A DNA stretch of 64,000 nt from Ostreibacterium oceani (GCF_009362845.1 NZ_WHNW01000001.1:145889-209888); one strand, 5' to 3'; positions 44,811-55,162 are shown, counted from the stretch's first letter. Notes: generated by a model from the letters alone, not told the origin. Numbers and translations: made by a program.

Positions 44811-46346
44811 ATGTCAGAAAGACGTAGTCGACGTGGTCGTGGTGGCGCAGACGCGCGTATTGAAAAAACAATCAAACCCTTTGCTGAGCGCAAAATTCCT
44901 TATTTCGACATCATCAGCGAAGCTGACTACCAAATTATCGAAGACAATGCAGAAACCATCCTCAATGAAATTGGTATCGAGTTTCGCGGTGACGAAGAAG
45001 CCATACAAATGTGGCGTGATGCAGGCTGTACGATAGAAGGCGAACGCGTTAGATTTCCTCGTGGGCTATGCCGTCAATTAATCCAAGACAATGCGCCCCG
45101 CGAATATACGCAGCACGCCAGAAACCCAGCGCGAACCACCATTATCGGTGGCGACCGCATGGTCAATGTGCCAGCGTATGGCTCGCCATTTGTCAGCTCG
45201 CTCGATTTTGAACGCCGCTACGCAACGCTTGATGACTTCCAAAACTTTGTCAAACTCGCGTATATGTGTGACAGCCTGCACCATTCAGGCGGTACGGTGT
45301 GTGAACCCGTCGATATTCCTGTCAATAAACGACATCTGGACATGGTTTATGCACACATGAAATATTCTGACAAACCATTCATGGCCTCTGTTACTGCGCC
45401 TGAGCGCTCACAAGACACCGTCGATATGCTAAAAATCCTATTTGGCGATGACTTTTATGACGAAAACGGCGAGCCAAAGACCTTTACCAGCAGCTTGATT
45501 AACGCGAATTCACCCATGACTTTTGATGACACCATGCTCGGTGCGCTCAAAGTATTGGCACGCAACAACCAAGCCACCGTCGTATCGCCATTTATCTTAG
45601 CAGGCGCTATGTCGCCTGTCGCCGTTGCGGGTACTTGCTCACAAATTCTCGCTGAATCAATGGCAGGCATGGCATTTGCGCAACTTATTCGTCCAGGCGC
45701 GCCTGTGGTATTTGGTACGTTTTCTAGCTCGATTTCCATGCAATCCGGTGCGCCGACATTTGGCACGCCAGAGCCTGCACAAATCCTGTACATTACGGCG
45801 GGTCTTGCGCGACGTTTGGGTGTTCCATTCCGCTCAGGTGGCGGTTTCTGCGCTTCCAAAGTCGTCGATGCACAAGCCGCCGTCGAGGCCGCCAACACCA
45901 TGTCACATTCGTCGATGGCAGGCATTAACTTTATGCTGCATACTGCAGGCTGGCTAGAGGGCGGATTGGTCATGAACTACGAAAAATTCGTCATTGACGC
46001 CGATCAAATTGGCATGGCACAGCGCATCATTGGCGGTGTCGATATGACCGAAAACGGTCAAGCTATGGATGCCATTCGTGAAGTCGGGCCTGGCAAACAC
46101 TATCTGGGTTGCGCCCATACGCAGCGCAATTTCAAAGATGCGTTTTATCTCTCTCCGTTGACTGATAATAACAGCTACGAGCAATGGAGCGCTGAAGGTA
46201 AATTGACGATGGAGCAACGCGCCAATGCTTACTGGAAAAAGCTATTGGCGGCTTATGAAGCGCCACCGCTCGATGCAGAGACTGATGCGGCATTACAAGC
46301 CTTTATCGAAAAACGTAAAAATGAAATGCCAGATGAAATTGGGTAG
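44811..46346 (+). CDS. MttB-superfamily methyltransferase, non-pyrrolysine type
   Basis: 511 residues of the trimethylamine:corrinoid methyltransferase superfamily (TIM barrel): PYFDIISEADYQIIEDNAETILNEIGIEF, RFPRGLCRQLIQ, YGSPFVSSLDFERR, HHSGGTVCEPVDIP, SSISMQSGAPTFGTPEP, LLHTAGWLEGGLVM and the late GPGKHYLGCAHTQRNF. The frame has no internal UAG, so no pyrrolysine. Such members act on other methylated amines, for example glycine betaine. No corrinoid protein, reactivase or second methyltransferase is in the window. The N-terminus is basic (SERRSRRGRGGADAR). GGAG ribosome site. Convergent with a LysR gene. Confidence 0.88.
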   Translation: MSERRSRRGRGGADARIEKTIKPFAERKIPYFDIISEADYQIIEDNAETILNEIGIEFRGDEEAIQMWRDAGCTIEGERVRFPRGLCRQLIQDNAPREYTQHARNPARTTIIGGDRMVNVPAYGSPFVSSLDFERRYATLDDFQNFVKLAYMCDSLHHSGGTVCEPVDIPVNKRHLDMVYAHMKYSDKPFMASVTAPERSQDTVDMLKILFGDDFYDENGEPKTFTSSLINANSPMTFDDTMLGALKVLARNNQATVVSPFILAGAMSPVAVAGTCSQILAESMAGMAFAQLIRPGAPVVFGTFSSSISMQSGAPTFGTPEPAQILYITAGLARRLGVPFRSGGGFCASKVVDAQAAVEAANTMSHSSMAGINFMLHTAGWLEGGLVMNYEKFVIDADQIGMAQRIIGGVDMTENGQAMDAIREVGPGKHYLGCAHTQRNFKDAFYLSPLTDNNSYEQWSAEGKLTMEQRANAYWKKLLAAYEAPPLDAETDAALQAFIEKRKNEMPDEIG

Positions 46347-46655
46347 TGGCAAAATTAGCTAATCCAAAAACAAAGTGATGCCAAAACAGAGTGATGGAAT
46401 CCTTGCTGTCTTAGCACACGCGTTTTAAGACATGTTCTACAAAAACACCCGCAATCGCGGGTGTTTTTGTTTGGGTTTCTACCCAGATTTTCTTTTAATC
46501 TTGTTTAAACTTTTTTAAATTTTTTATATCTGATAGCCCTATAAACCACTACCTAGTGACATCAAGTCACGGCATAAAGTGCTTACGTCAAGACCTTACA
46601 TAAGGGCATGGAGATTGAGGAAAGCATCAATACAACACACAAGAAAGATACAAGG
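46347..46655. other. Convergent intergenic region mttB-like/lysR-like
   Basis: About 309 bases holding the shared terminator at 46441-46468 and AT-rich sequence after it. No gene seen. Confidence 0.6.
46441..46468. terminator. Bidirectional rho-independent terminator
   Basis: AAAAACACCCGC, loop AATC, GCGGGTGTTTTT: a 12-bp perfect stem with A and T tracts built in. It lies between convergent genes and can serve both. Confidence 0.93.
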
Positions 46656-47660
46656 TCAACTCCCCATTTTTTTCGACTCAGCCCGAACAATATCCATAAA
46701 TAACGTTGCCGCCGGCGATGCAAAGCCACTTTGTCGGGTAATGATGCCGATATTAGTCGCTTCTTCAGATAAATCGACATCGAGAATCGTAATCCGATTA
46801 TCACGGGCCTCATCAGAGATGGATTCGCCTGGAAATGCCGCAATTAAATCATTACTTTTAATCACTTTCAGGCTACGCACATGCGTTAAAGAATAAATAC
46901 TCGCAGACGGTAAGTCTAACTCGGATTTACGGAAAAACCGCTCAATCTGGCTATACATGATTGAATCACGCGGCGGCATTAACCAATTCCATGCCAATAA
47001 GTCTGCAGGGCTCACATTTTTGCGCTTAGCCAGCGGATGCTCGTTACGGACAACTAGTTGCAGCGTTTCGTTATAAAAATGTTCGATGTGAATGTCTTCG
47101 TACTGATTTTTATTCGGCAATCGACCGACAATTAAATCCAAATTGCCACGTTTTAACGAAGGAATTAAACGGATGTTATAATCCTCGACTAAATTAATCT
47201 GTACATTCTTTCGCTGCGCTAATAACTCAATGACAGAACGCGACACCAAATCCGTCGAGGCGGCAACTGTCAATCCAATCGTTAGTCTGCCGCCTTGCCC
47301 AGCGGCTAAATCCGACACTTCACCTTCTGCGTCTCGCAGTTGATTAATGATGATATGCGCGTGTTTGATGATGATTTCACCGTAGGGCGTCGGCTCAACC
47401 CCTCGTGACATTCGATGGAATAACGTCACACCCAAGTCACGCTCCAAATCCTGCAGACGCTTAGTAATCGCAGGTTGTGATAGCCCCATCACATTTGCTG
47501 CATTGAGAATCGTGCCGTGCTCATCTAGGGCGATAATCATTCGCAAGTCTTGTACCTTAATCAAATTACAAAAGGCTTGTGCCGTTAATTTAGCTTTTGC
47601 CTTAGTTTTTGACGTAGTTTTTGAATTAGATTTTAGCTTAGCTGTCTGTTTAGATTTCAT
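46656..47660 (-). CDS. LysR-family transcriptional regulator
   Basis: 334 residues. The first 28 are a Lys/Thr/Ser-rich low-complexity stretch (KQTAKLKSNSKTTSKTKAKAK) not seen in most LysR proteins. The HTH then covers about 38-97 (NLIKVQDLRMIIALDEHGTILNAANVMGLSQPAITKRLQDLER, LGVTLFHR). A periplasmic-binding-protein-like effector domain runs from about 120 (GRLTIGLTVAAS, LDLIVGRLP). It resembles the subgroup that includes GbpR/PcaQ. The long basic N-terminus could be extra or come from a wrong start, as the ATG has little ribosome site. Target unknown; the convergent MttB-like gene is a candidate. Confidence 0.88.
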   Translation of the reverse strand: MKSKQTAKLKSNSKTTSKTKAKAKLTAQAFCNLIKVQDLRMIIALDEHGTILNAANVMGLSQPAITKRLQDLERDLGVTLFHRMSRGVEPTPYGEIIIKHAHIIINQLRDAEGEVSDLAAGQGGRLTIGLTVAASTDLVSRSVIELLAQRKNVQINLVEDYNIRLIPSLKRGNLDLIVGRLPNKNQYEDIHIEHFYNETLQLVVRNEHPLAKRKNVSPADLLAWNWLMPPRDSIMYSQIERFFRKSELDLPSASIYSLTHVRSLKVIKSNDLIAAFPGESISDEARDNRITILDVDLSEEATNIGIITRQSGFASPAATLFMDIVRAESKKMGS

Positions 47661-48073
47661 CTCGATTGTTACCTGTTAGTTGTTGTTCACCACTTCACTT
47701 GCCGCAGAATAGCGCATAATAGCCGCATAATAGCCGCATAATAGCCGTTAACTGCGCTGCGCACCTCAATCCTTTGAATAAATTAACCAAAATAAATTAA
47801 TCAATTGATAATGTATGATTTATTGAATAAATCTGCCAGCGGCAACAACTATTTTTAATAGATTATATCACAAATAGTTATGCGTAGGTAACATTTAGCA
47901 TTAATATGAATACCGATATAACATTGCCATGACACTACTATCATATTGCCACAATATTACCATCGTATTGCCATCGTATTGCCATGGCATTGCCACTACA
48001 ACCTGTCGCCCTATCGCTGTTTTCGCCACTGCCTCATCATCACCCCGTCATCATCACCCCGTCATCACCGCGC

Positions 48074-48106
48074 AATAAAAAACCCCGATTGACGGGGTTT
48101 TTTATT
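48074..48106 (-). terminator. Rho-independent terminator downstream of aqpZ
   Basis: AATAAAAAACCCCG, loop ATTGA on the plus strand, CGGGGTTTTTTATT: a perfect inverted repeat with A and T tracts, about 110 bases after the aqpZ stop. Confidence 0.9.
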
Positions 48107-48156
48107 GCACTTATCGTTAGCCTTTTTTATTGCTAACCTTTATTCCTAACCTTGCT

Positions 48157-48200
48157 GGCTAATGGCGCTAGGCTAATGGCGCTAGGCTAATGGTGCTAGG
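48157..48200. repeat. 14-bp tandem repeat, 3 copies
   Basis: GGCTAATGGCGCTA is repeated three times (the last with one change) just after the aqpZ stop codon. Confidence 0.9.
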
Positions 48201-48217
48201 TGATTAGTTAGCTATTA

Positions 48218-48925
48218 TTAGTTACTATTAGCGCTTGATTGACCAAAACAACGATACAAAAACCCAGCCGCCATCGCCCCAGCAATCGGTGCAACCCAAA
48301 ATAACCACAGCTGCTTAACCGCCCAATCGCCAACAAATAACGCGACACCCGTGCTACGCGCAGGGTTGACTGAAGTATTGGTAACCGGAATCGAAATCAA
48401 ATGAATTAACGTCAACGCCATACCAATCGCCAAAGGTGCCATCGCCGCAGGTGCGCGCTCGTGTGTTGCGCCCAATATGATAAACAAGAACATAAACGTC
48501 ATCACCACTTCGGTCGTCAGTGCTGCCTGCAAACTATACCCGCCTGGCGAATGCTCAGCATAGCCGTTTGAGGCAAATCCAGCAGACACATCAAACCCTG
48601 CTTGCCCCGAGGCGATAAGATACAAAATTGCCGCTCCAGCAATACCACCGAGGACTTGGCTGATGATATAGGGGAATACTTCACACGTGGGCATTCGCCC
48701 GCTGCTCCATAATCCCAATGTCACGGCTGGATTTAAATGACAGCCCGAGATATGCCCGATGGCATACGCCATTGTCAGCACCGTCAAGCCAAACGCTAAA
48801 GAGACGCCCAACAAACCAATGCCCACATCGGGAAACCCAGCCGCCAATACGGCGCTACCACAACCACCTAACACCAGCCACAACGTACCGATAAACTCGG
48901 CAATTAACTTGTTACGCATTAACAT
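48218..48925 (-). CDS. aqpZ: Aquaporin Z
   Basis: 235 residues from ATG 48925, with AGGAG 10 bases before. A longer open frame to 48976 lacks support from the family. Six TM helices and two NPA loops: [16 protein letters not shown] and [33 protein letters not shown] and the [13 protein letters not shown] start match AqpZ rather than GlpF. The His and Arg of the aquaporin selectivity filter are present, so it should pass water but not glycerol. It is divergent from glyQ. Confidence 0.95.
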   Translation of the reverse strand: MLMRNKLIAEFIGTLWLVLGGCGSAVLAAGFPDVGIGLLGVSLAFGLTVLTMAYAIGHISGCHLNPAVTLGLWSSGRMPTCEVFPYIISQVLGGIAGAAILYLIASGQAGFDVSAGFASNGYAEHSPGGYSLQAALTTEVVMTFMFLFIILGATHERAPAAMAPLAIGMALTLIHLISIPVTNTSVNPARSTGVALFVGDWAVKQLWLFWVAPIAGAMAAGFLYRCFGQSSANSN

Positions 48926-49306
48926 TTTATTTATACTCCTATCAATTCCTATCAATTTTTTGTTATCTAATGACAATCATTGGTCATTGCTATAATTTTT
49001 TGGTTAATTTTTGGTTTTTTACCGTGGCAAATTATAGGCAATGTCTCGGCCCGTGCCTACTCATTTTTTATTTTTTACGCGTTTTTTGCGTGTTTTTTAC
49101 ACATTGCACACGCACGCGACTAAACCATGCAAGGTAAAAACAATCGCAAAGAATGCTTGGCGTCCGTGCGATGGATTTGTAGAATAGACAAATTGAAATG
49201 ATAATAAAGTAATTAAATACAAATTGGGCAATGAATTAGGCAAAGCCACTCGTTCGCTAACTAGATGCGTAACTACATGCCCAACTGGATGCTAAGCGGA
49301 TAAAAT
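48926..49306. other. Divergent intergenic region aqpZ/glyQ
   Basis: About 380 bases with no gene. Contains the palindrome at 48969-48988, T-rich stretches, and a repeated NNNTAACTACATGC-type motif near 49255-49295. Promoters for both genes are expected. Confidence 0.55.
48969..48988. promoter_or_regulatory. Imperfect palindrome, possible operator of aqpZ
   Basis: AATGAC, 8-base centre AATCATTG, GTCATT: a 20-base palindrome with perfect outer arms, lying 44-63 bases ahead of the aqpZ start. It matches 13 of 19 positions of the Fur consensus including the core AATGA-AATCATT part, but the outer consensus bases fail. Which protein would bind is unknown. Confidence 0.35.
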
Positions 49307-50251
49307 ATGACAACAACAATGAGTTTCCAAGCAATAATTTTACGATTACAGCAATTTTGGTCAGAGAAAGGCTGCCTCGTCTTACAGCCTTATGATGTCG
49401 AGGTGGGCGCAGGGACGTTTCATACGGCTACTTTTTTAAAGGCGATTGGGCCAGAGCCTTGGAATGCCGCTTATGTGCAGCCATCACGGCGCCCAACCGA
49501 TGGACGCTATGGCAATAATCCAAACCGATTACAGCATTACTACCAATTCCAAGTCGTGATGAAGCCTTCGCCAGATGCCTTTCAAGAAATGTATCTGGAC
49601 TCGTTAGCCGCGATTGGTATCTCGCCACTAACCCACGACGTGCGCTTTGTCGAAGACAACTGGGAATCCCCCACGCTGGGCGCTTGGGGTCTCGGTTGGG
49701 AAGTGTGGGTAAACGGCATGGAAATTTCTCAATTCACCTATTTTCAACAAGCAGGCGGTATGGAATGCAAGCCCGTGATGGGCGAAATTACTTATGGCCT
49801 TGAACGCCTTGCGATGTATATCCAAGGGGTGGACAGCGTTTATGATTTATTATGGAACACCACACCACAAGGCGATGTCACTTATGGCGATGTTTTTTTA
49901 CAAAACGAAGTCGAACAATCCACGTATAATTTTGAACAAGCCAATGTAGAAGAATTATTCCGCCAATTTGAATTCGCCGAAAAAGAAGCCGTTCGCCTAT
50001 CGGCACTCATGCTCGCATTGCCCGCGTATGAACAAGTCCTCAAAGCCTCGCATTTGTTTAATTTATTAGATGCACGCGCCGCCGTGTCCGTCACGGAACG
50101 CCAACGCTATTTACTACGCGTGCGCCACATTGCCAAAGCCGCCGCCGAAGCGTATTACGAATCTCGCAAAGCACTGGGCTTTCCCTTGTGCCGCGGTGAA
50201 TTTGCCCCCTTAGCAGCCGCATTATTGGCCGAAACGGAGGTATCAACATGA
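49307..50251 (+). CDS. glyQ: Glycine--tRNA ligase alpha subunit
   Basis: 314 residues, full length. Catalytic subunit of the bacterial alpha2beta2 GlyRS. Class II motifs: [64 protein letters not shown], and [25 protein letters not shown]. It overlaps glyS by 4 bases (ATGA), so the two subunits are translationally coupled. Confidence 0.98.
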   Translation: MTTTMSFQAIILRLQQFWSEKGCLVLQPYDVEVGAGTFHTATFLKAIGPEPWNAAYVQPSRRPTDGRYGNNPNRLQHYYQFQVVMKPSPDAFQEMYLDSLAAIGISPLTHDVRFVEDNWESPTLGAWGLGWEVWVNGMEISQFTYFQQAGGMECKPVMGEITYGLERLAMYIQGVDSVYDLLWNTTPQGDVTYGDVFLQNEVEQSTYNFEQANVEELFRQFEFAEKEAVRLSALMLALPAYEQVLKASHLFNLLDARAAVSVTERQRYLLRVRHIAKAAAEAYYESRKALGFPLCRGEFAPLAAALLAETEVST

Positions 50252-52389
50252 GTCAATCTATGGGGCAATCTACGGGACAATCTGCGGGGCAATCTATGAA
50301 TGAATCCACGTTATTAATCGAATTGGGCGTCGCCGAATTACCAACTGCCGCCGTTGAACAGCTATCACAAGCCTTTTTAACGCAAATCAAGCATTGCTTA
50401 GACGAAAAAGGCATTCGCTATGGCAGCGCCAAACGCTTTGCCACTGCTAGACGCCTAGCCGTGCAAGTGCACAACATCGCCGCAACCCAAGCCGAACAAC
50501 ACATTGAAAAACGCGGACCTGCACTAAAAGCCGCCAAAGACGCCGATGGCAACTGGACCAAAGCCGCCAGCGGATTTGCTGCGTCTTGTGGTGTGGCAGC
50601 CGATGATTTACACATCGACAGCACCCCCAAGGGTGACTGGCTGTTTTTTCGCCAAACGGTCGCTGGCAAACCGACTGTCGCATTAATCCCTGATTTATTT
50701 CAAGCGGCTTTGGCCGATTTACCGATTGCAAAACGTATGCGCTGGGGCAGCCGTGACGAGAGCTTTGTTCGCCCTGTCTTGACCTTGGTCATGATGCTAG
50801 ACGATACCGTCATTGACGCCGAGTTATTCGGTGTGAAATCAGGCAATACCACACTAGGGCATCGCTTTCATGGCGATAAAACACGCACCATTCTGCACGC
50901 CAACGCGTATGAAAAAAACCTCGCCGATAGCTTTGTCATTGCCGATATCGACAAACGCCGTGAAACGATTGTTCAGCAAGTCAACGCGCTAGTTGCCACC
51001 ATTGATGCCGCACACGGTGCAAGCCCTGTTATCGACGCAGGCACACTGGATGAAGTCAACGCCCTTGTTGAGCACCCCGTTGCGATTTTGGGCGAATTTG
51101 ACGCGCGCTACCTGCGCATTCCGCAGGAAGTCCTCATCAAAACCATGCAGGATAACCAAAAATACTTTGCTGTGGTGGATTCAGAGAATAAGATTTTGCC
51201 GTATTTTGTCACGATTGCCAATATCGCATCAGAACACCCTGATATCGTCCGGGTCGGTAACCAGCGCGTCATTGAACCGCGTTTTGCTGATGCCGAATTT
51301 TTCTGGGAAAATGACCAAAAAACCCCGTTAATTGCTAGGCGCGATGCGTTAAAACACGTCGTTTACCAAGCAAAATTAGGCAGCGTATTTGACCGCAGCG
51401 AACGCATGACAACCATCGCCCAATGGCTTGCCGAGCAATTAGACTATAATCGCGATTATGCTCGCCGTGCCGCCCAATTAGCCAAATGTGATTTAACCAC
51501 CGAAATGGTCTTTGAATTTGGCGAACTGCAAGGTGTCATCGGTCAATACTACGCAAAAAACGATGGCGAACCGCACGAGGTCACCACAGCGATACGCGAA
51601 CATTACCTACCAAAATTCGCAGGCGATGCACTCCCCAAGACACAAACGGGGCTAGTCATTGCACTAGCCGATAAAATCGAAAACCTAATCGGTGGTTTTG
51701 CGGTCGGTGCTAAACCAACAGGCACCAAAGATGCCTATGGATTGCGCCGAGCCACTATTGGCATCATTCGACTACTGGATAACGCGGCACTCGATTTGGC
51801 ACTCGCTGATTTATTAGCCTTCGCTGCCCAAGCTTTTGACCCCGCATTAAGCGCCGAGAAACAACTAAACGATATTCAATCCTACATTGACGAGCGTTTA
51901 AAAGGCTACTATCACGACCAAGGCATTCGCTACGATGTGATCGAGGCTGTCCTTGCGGTAAAACCTGCGTATACCCATGATGCAACGGCACGCTGTCAGG
52001 CGTTGATGGCATTTTTACCCCACGAAGCAGCGGACAATCTATTTGCCGCCAACAAGCGTATCAGCAATATCCTCAAAAAAACCACCGTCACACAATCTGC
52101 CGTTGATACGCAAAAACTCACCGAAACCGCGGAAAAAACACTCGCGGCAGCAACCAGCCACGTTAAATCACAGCTCAATGCCGCTATTGCCCAGCAGGAT
52201 TATGCCAGCGCCCTCAATATCCTATCGGTATTACGCCAACCGCTGGATGACTTTTTTGACCAAGTCATGGTCATGTCAGACGATGACAGCGAAAGAAATA
52301 ATCGCCTAGCGCTATTGGCAGACATCCGCGCATTGTTTTTGCAAATCGCTGATGTATCTACCATTGATAATTCGGTGGGTAATGGCTGA
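50248..52389 (+). CDS. glyS: Glycine--tRNA ligase beta subunit
   Basis: 713 residues (E. coli 689). Binds tRNA-Gly and supports the alpha subunit. The fold begins at [36 protein letters not shown] and NQKYFAVVD follow, with an anticodon-binding domain at the end. The first 19 residues are an extra repeat ([16 protein letters not shown]) coded by a 12-bp tandem repeat absent from usual GlyS. It could be a start extended by slippage. The ATG at 50296 (MNESTLL) would give a normal protein, but the ATGA overlap favours the listed start. Confidence 0.97.
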   Translation: MSQSMGQSTGQSAGQSMNESTLLIELGVAELPTAAVEQLSQAFLTQIKHCLDEKGIRYGSAKRFATARRLAVQVHNIAATQAEQHIEKRGPALKAAKDADGNWTKAASGFAASCGVAADDLHIDSTPKGDWLFFRQTVAGKPTVALIPDLFQAALADLPIAKRMRWGSRDESFVRPVLTLVMMLDDTVIDAELFGVKSGNTTLGHRFHGDKTRTILHANAYEKNLADSFVIADIDKRRETIVQQVNALVATIDAAHGASPVIDAGTLDEVNALVEHPVAILGEFDARYLRIPQEVLIKTMQDNQKYFAVVDSENKILPYFVTIANIASEHPDIVRVGNQRVIEPRFADAEFFWENDQKTPLIARRDALKHVVYQAKLGSVFDRSERMTTIAQWLAEQLDYNRDYARRAAQLAKCDLTTEMVFEFGELQGVIGQYYAKNDGEPHEVTTAIREHYLPKFAGDALPKTQTGLVIALADKIENLIGGFAVGAKPTGTKDAYGLRRATIGIIRLLDNAALDLALADLLAFAAQAFDPALSAEKQLNDIQSYIDERLKGYYHDQGIRYDVIEAVLAVKPAYTHDATARCQALMAFLPHEAADNLFAANKRISNILKKTTVTQSAVDTQKLTETAEKTLAAATSHVKSQLNAAIAQQDYASALNILSVLRQPLDDFFDQVMVMSDDDSERNNRLALLADIRALFLQIADVSTIDNSVGNG
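50254..50304. repeat. 12-bp tandem repeat at the 5' end of glyS, 4 copies
   Basis: Units CAATCTATGGGG, CAATCTACGGGA, CAATCTGCGGGG and CAATCTATGAAT follow each other in frame, encoding the QS(M/T/A)G repeat. Confidence 0.9.
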
Positions 52390-52479
52390 TGGATAATCTG
52401 CTCAAAAAACTGTATTAAAATTGTCATATGAAAAACCATAGTCTTTTTGTAACACAAAAAAAATGATAGACTTTGACTA

Positions 52480-53763
52480 ATGAAAAATATTAAAGTTATA
52501 GAGTTATTTGCAGGTGTTGGTGGTTTTCGGCTTGGACTAGAAGGCTGGAATGGAAAGTCACCATCCTCAAAATACAAAAAATCAATAAAAACAAACTATA
52601 AAGTGATTTGGAGTAACCAATGGGAGCCCTCCACAAAAATACAGCATGCCTCATTTGTTTACGAAAGCCGTTTTGGTAAACATGGACATTCAAATCAAGA
52701 TATTTCACTAGTTAAGTCTTCAGAAATTCCAGACCATGATTTATTAGTCGGTGGTTTTCCATGTCAGGATTACTCTGTCGCAACTACTTTAAAGAACTCT
52801 AAAGGACTTATCGGCAAAAAAGGAGTTTTATGGTGGAGCATTCACAGAATCATCGAAGAAAAACAAAATAAGCCAAAATTTTTGATACTAGAGAATGTTG
52901 ATCGGTTACTTATTTCTCCTTCTGGACAAAAAGGTCGTGATTTTGCCATTATCTTACAGAGCCTGAACGAATTGGGCTATGCAGTTGAATGGCGAGTAAT
53001 CAATGCAGCTGATTTTGGAATGCCACAACGGCGAAGACGAATATTCATCTTAGCCTACCTAAAGGAAACGGGCATTCAAAAGAGTCTAGCGCGAATGACG
53101 CCCACACAGTGGATTTTAAACCAAGGGGCATTAGCGAAGGCGTTTCCAATAACACCTGAAAAAATGCTGTTTCCAACAGAATTCACATTAGAGGGTGACA
53201 TTGTTTCAATATCTGATAACTTTAATCATAACAACTTTGCTAGACCTTTTGAAAACACAGGCATAATGATTGATGGCTTGGTTACTACGATAAGAACAAG
53301 ACCAAACTATAAGGGCAATTACATTCTATTGAAAGACCTTATTCAAAAAGAAGAAGTTCCCTCTGATTTTTATATCGATAAACATTCTATTGAAAGATGG
53401 GCTTATTTAAAAGGCTCTAAAAAAGAAATAAGAAAAAATGCTCAAGGTTTTGAATATCACTACAGCGAAGGCGGTATGACTTTCCCAGATTCACTAAACA
53501 AACCATCTCGAACAATAATCACAGGAGAAGGCGGGAAATCACCTTCAAGATTTAAACACGTTGTTGTTTCGGATAGAGGATTACGTAGACTAACGCCAAT
53601 TGAATTGGAAAGACTGAATATGTTTCCCGATAATCACACAAAAATTGATGGGATTACCGACACGAAACGAGCATTTTTTATGGGGAATGCTTTGGTAGTC
53701 GGAGTAATCGAAAAAATCGGAGAAGAACTTTATAAACAAATAAATCAGTTTGAATATGCTTGA
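52480..53763 (+). CDS. DNA cytosine-5 methyltransferase (Sau3AI-type system)
   Basis: 427 residues. Ordered m5C motifs: I IELFAGVGGFRLGLEGW (8-23), IV GGFPCQDYSVA with catalytic C95, VI LENVDRLL (E138), VIII QRRRRIFILAYL, and late GNALVVGVIEKIGEEL (IX/X region). The variable target-recognition part is between VIII and IX. The linked endonuclease is MutH/Sau3AI-like, so the site may be GATC with 5-methyl on C, by inference. The gene is AT-rich compared with its neighbours. No ribosome site precedes the ATG, and a -10-like TAGACT 7 bases before it raises leaderless translation. Its 3' end overlaps the endonuclease by 8 bases. Confidence 0.92.
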   Translation: MKNIKVIELFAGVGGFRLGLEGWNGKSPSSKYKKSIKTNYKVIWSNQWEPSTKIQHASFVYESRFGKHGHSNQDISLVKSSEIPDHDLLVGGFPCQDYSVATTLKNSKGLIGKKGVLWWSIHRIIEEKQNKPKFLILENVDRLLISPSGQKGRDFAIILQSLNELGYAVEWRVINAADFGMPQRRRRIFILAYLKETGIQKSLARMTPTQWILNQGALAKAFPITPEKMLFPTEFTLEGDIVSISDNFNHNNFARPFENTGIMIDGLVTTIRTRPNYKGNYILLKDLIQKEEVPSDFYIDKHSIERWAYLKGSKKEIRKNAQGFEYHYSEGGMTFPDSLNKPSRTIITGEGGKSPSRFKHVVVSDRGLRRLTPIELERLNMFPDNHTKIDGITDTKRAFFMGNALVVGVIEKIGEELYKQINQFEYA

Positions 53764-55162
53764 TATTACTTCGGCAGATTCAATTATTGATTTTGCCAAA
53801 CTGCTAAAAAACCAAACTTTACGAGAAGTTTGTGGTAAAGAAATTGAAAAACACGGCTACAAAGGAAAAGGCAATTTTGGTCAAATTTTAGAAAAATTCT
53901 ATTTCGGTTATGAACCTAATTCTGATGCCGAACCTGATTTTAAAGAAGCAGGAATTGAACTAAAATCTAGTCCTTTAAAAACATTGAGAAATGGAGAATT
54001 ACGCTCAAAAGAAAGATTGGTTTTAAATATCATAAATTATTTAGAAGTTCATAAAGAGGATTTTGAAACCAGTTCATTTTGGAAGAAAAATGCTCATTTA
54101 CTTTTGGTGTTTTATCTGCACGATAAAGATTTAGACCTTCTTGATTACCTTATTAAATTGGTTGACGGTTGGCAATACCCTAACGAAGATTTGAAAATTA
54201 TCAAACACGATTGGGAAACAATAAACCAAAAAATAAAAGACGGTAAAGCACACGAATTATCGGAAGGAGATACATTTTATCTTGGAGCTTGTACAAAAGG
54301 TTCAACAGCCTTAAAGTCATATCGTGACCAACCTTTCAATGTTGAAAAAGCAAAACAAAGAGCATATTCGCTTAAACAAGGTTATGTAAATCACATAATA
54401 GCAAATATCGCTCAAGAAGAAACTGCGGTTTACGGAAAGATAATTGATCAACCCGAAATTCTTGATTTAGTCCAATCAATTGAAGATGTTGTAATTTCAA
54501 AATTTCAACCGTTTTATGGAAAATCAGCAGAGCACATTGAACAAGAATTAGGCTTGGAATTAAATCAAAAAGCTAAAAGTTATTTTGCCAACCTTACAAA
54601 TACAATTCTTGGAATTGAGTTAAATCAAAAAATAGCGGAGTTTGAAAAAGCAGATATTCGAGTAAAAACAATTAGACTTAAAGAAAATAATTTACCGAAA
54701 GAAGATGTTTCATTTCCAACATTTAAATATAAAGAATTTGTTCGAACAGATTGGGAAGATTCCGATTTTAAGAACATATTGGAAAGTAAATTTTTCTTTG
54801 TGTTTTACCAATTTGAAGGCGAAGATTTGATTTTACGAAAAGTAAAGTTTTGGAATATGCCACATTCTGATATTCTTGAAGCAAAAGACGTTTGGGAAAA
54901 AACGATAAAGACAGTTTCAAATGGAGGAATCGTAAAAGAAATAACCGACAAAGGAATAAGAAAGACAAATTTCCCAAAGAAAACCGAAAACAGAGTGAGC
55001 CACGTTAGACCACACGCTAAAAATGCAGCAGACACATATGAATTACCTGTTGCGGATAAACTAACGGGATTGACTGAATTTACAAAACATTGTTTTTGGC
55101 TTAACGCAAGTTACGTGAAAGATGAAATATACTTGAAAAATTCGTCACCTAATTTAACTTAA
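53756..55162 (+). CDS. Sau3AI/MutH-family type II restriction endonuclease
   Basis: 468 residues from the ATG at 53756, inside the methyltransferase end (ATGCTTGA overlap); a TTG 6 bases earlier is less likely. The N-terminal MutH-like domain has GKGNFGQILEKFYFG and the metal site D61, E68, K70 (EPDFKEAGIELKSS). Sau3AI has a second, inactive MutH-like domain at the C-terminus. The last half here (WNMPHSDILEAKDVWEKTI, FPKKTENRVSHVRPHAKNAADTYELP) fits that layout, and the length is near Sau3AI (489). It is AT-rich, with adenine-rich codons. Expected to cut unmethylated GATC, which needs testing. Confidence 0.9.
   Translation: MLDITSADSIIDFAKLLKNQTLREVCGKEIEKHGYKGKGNFGQILEKFYFGYEPNSDAEPDFKEAGIELKSSPLKTLRNGELRSKERLVLNIINYLEVHKEDFETSSFWKKNAHLLLVFYLHDKDLDLLDYLIKLVDGWQYPNEDLKIIKHDWETINQKIKDGKAHELSEGDTFYLGACTKGSTALKSYRDQPFNVEKAKQRAYSLKQGYVNHIIANIAQEETAVYGKIIDQPEILDLVQSIEDVVISKFQPFYGKSAEHIEQELGLELNQKAKSYFANLTNTILGIELNQKIAEFEKADIRVKTIRLKENNLPKEDVSFPTFKYKEFVRTDWEDSDFKNILESKFFFVFYQFEGEDLILRKVKFWNMPHSDILEAKDVWEKTIKTVSNGGIVKEITDKGIRKTNFPKKTENRVSHVRPHAKNAADTYELPVADKLTGLTEFTKHCFWLNASYVKDEIYLKNSSPNLT

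Larger units (their letters stand above)
47661..48217. other. Repeat-rich intergenic region lysR-like/aqpZ
   Basis: About 557 bases with no gene. It contains an 11-bp repeat (AGCCGCATAAT, 47711-47747), repeated ATCGTATTGCC at about 47961-47982, repeated GTCATCATCACCCC near 48035-48065, the aqpZ terminator at 48074-48106, and a 14-bp repeat at 48157-48200. The lysR promoter reads leftward from the left end. Confidence 0.65.

Noticed and set aside
44811-46346. Pyrrolysine-containing MttB
   Set aside because: The frame is complete without any in-frame UAG read-through.
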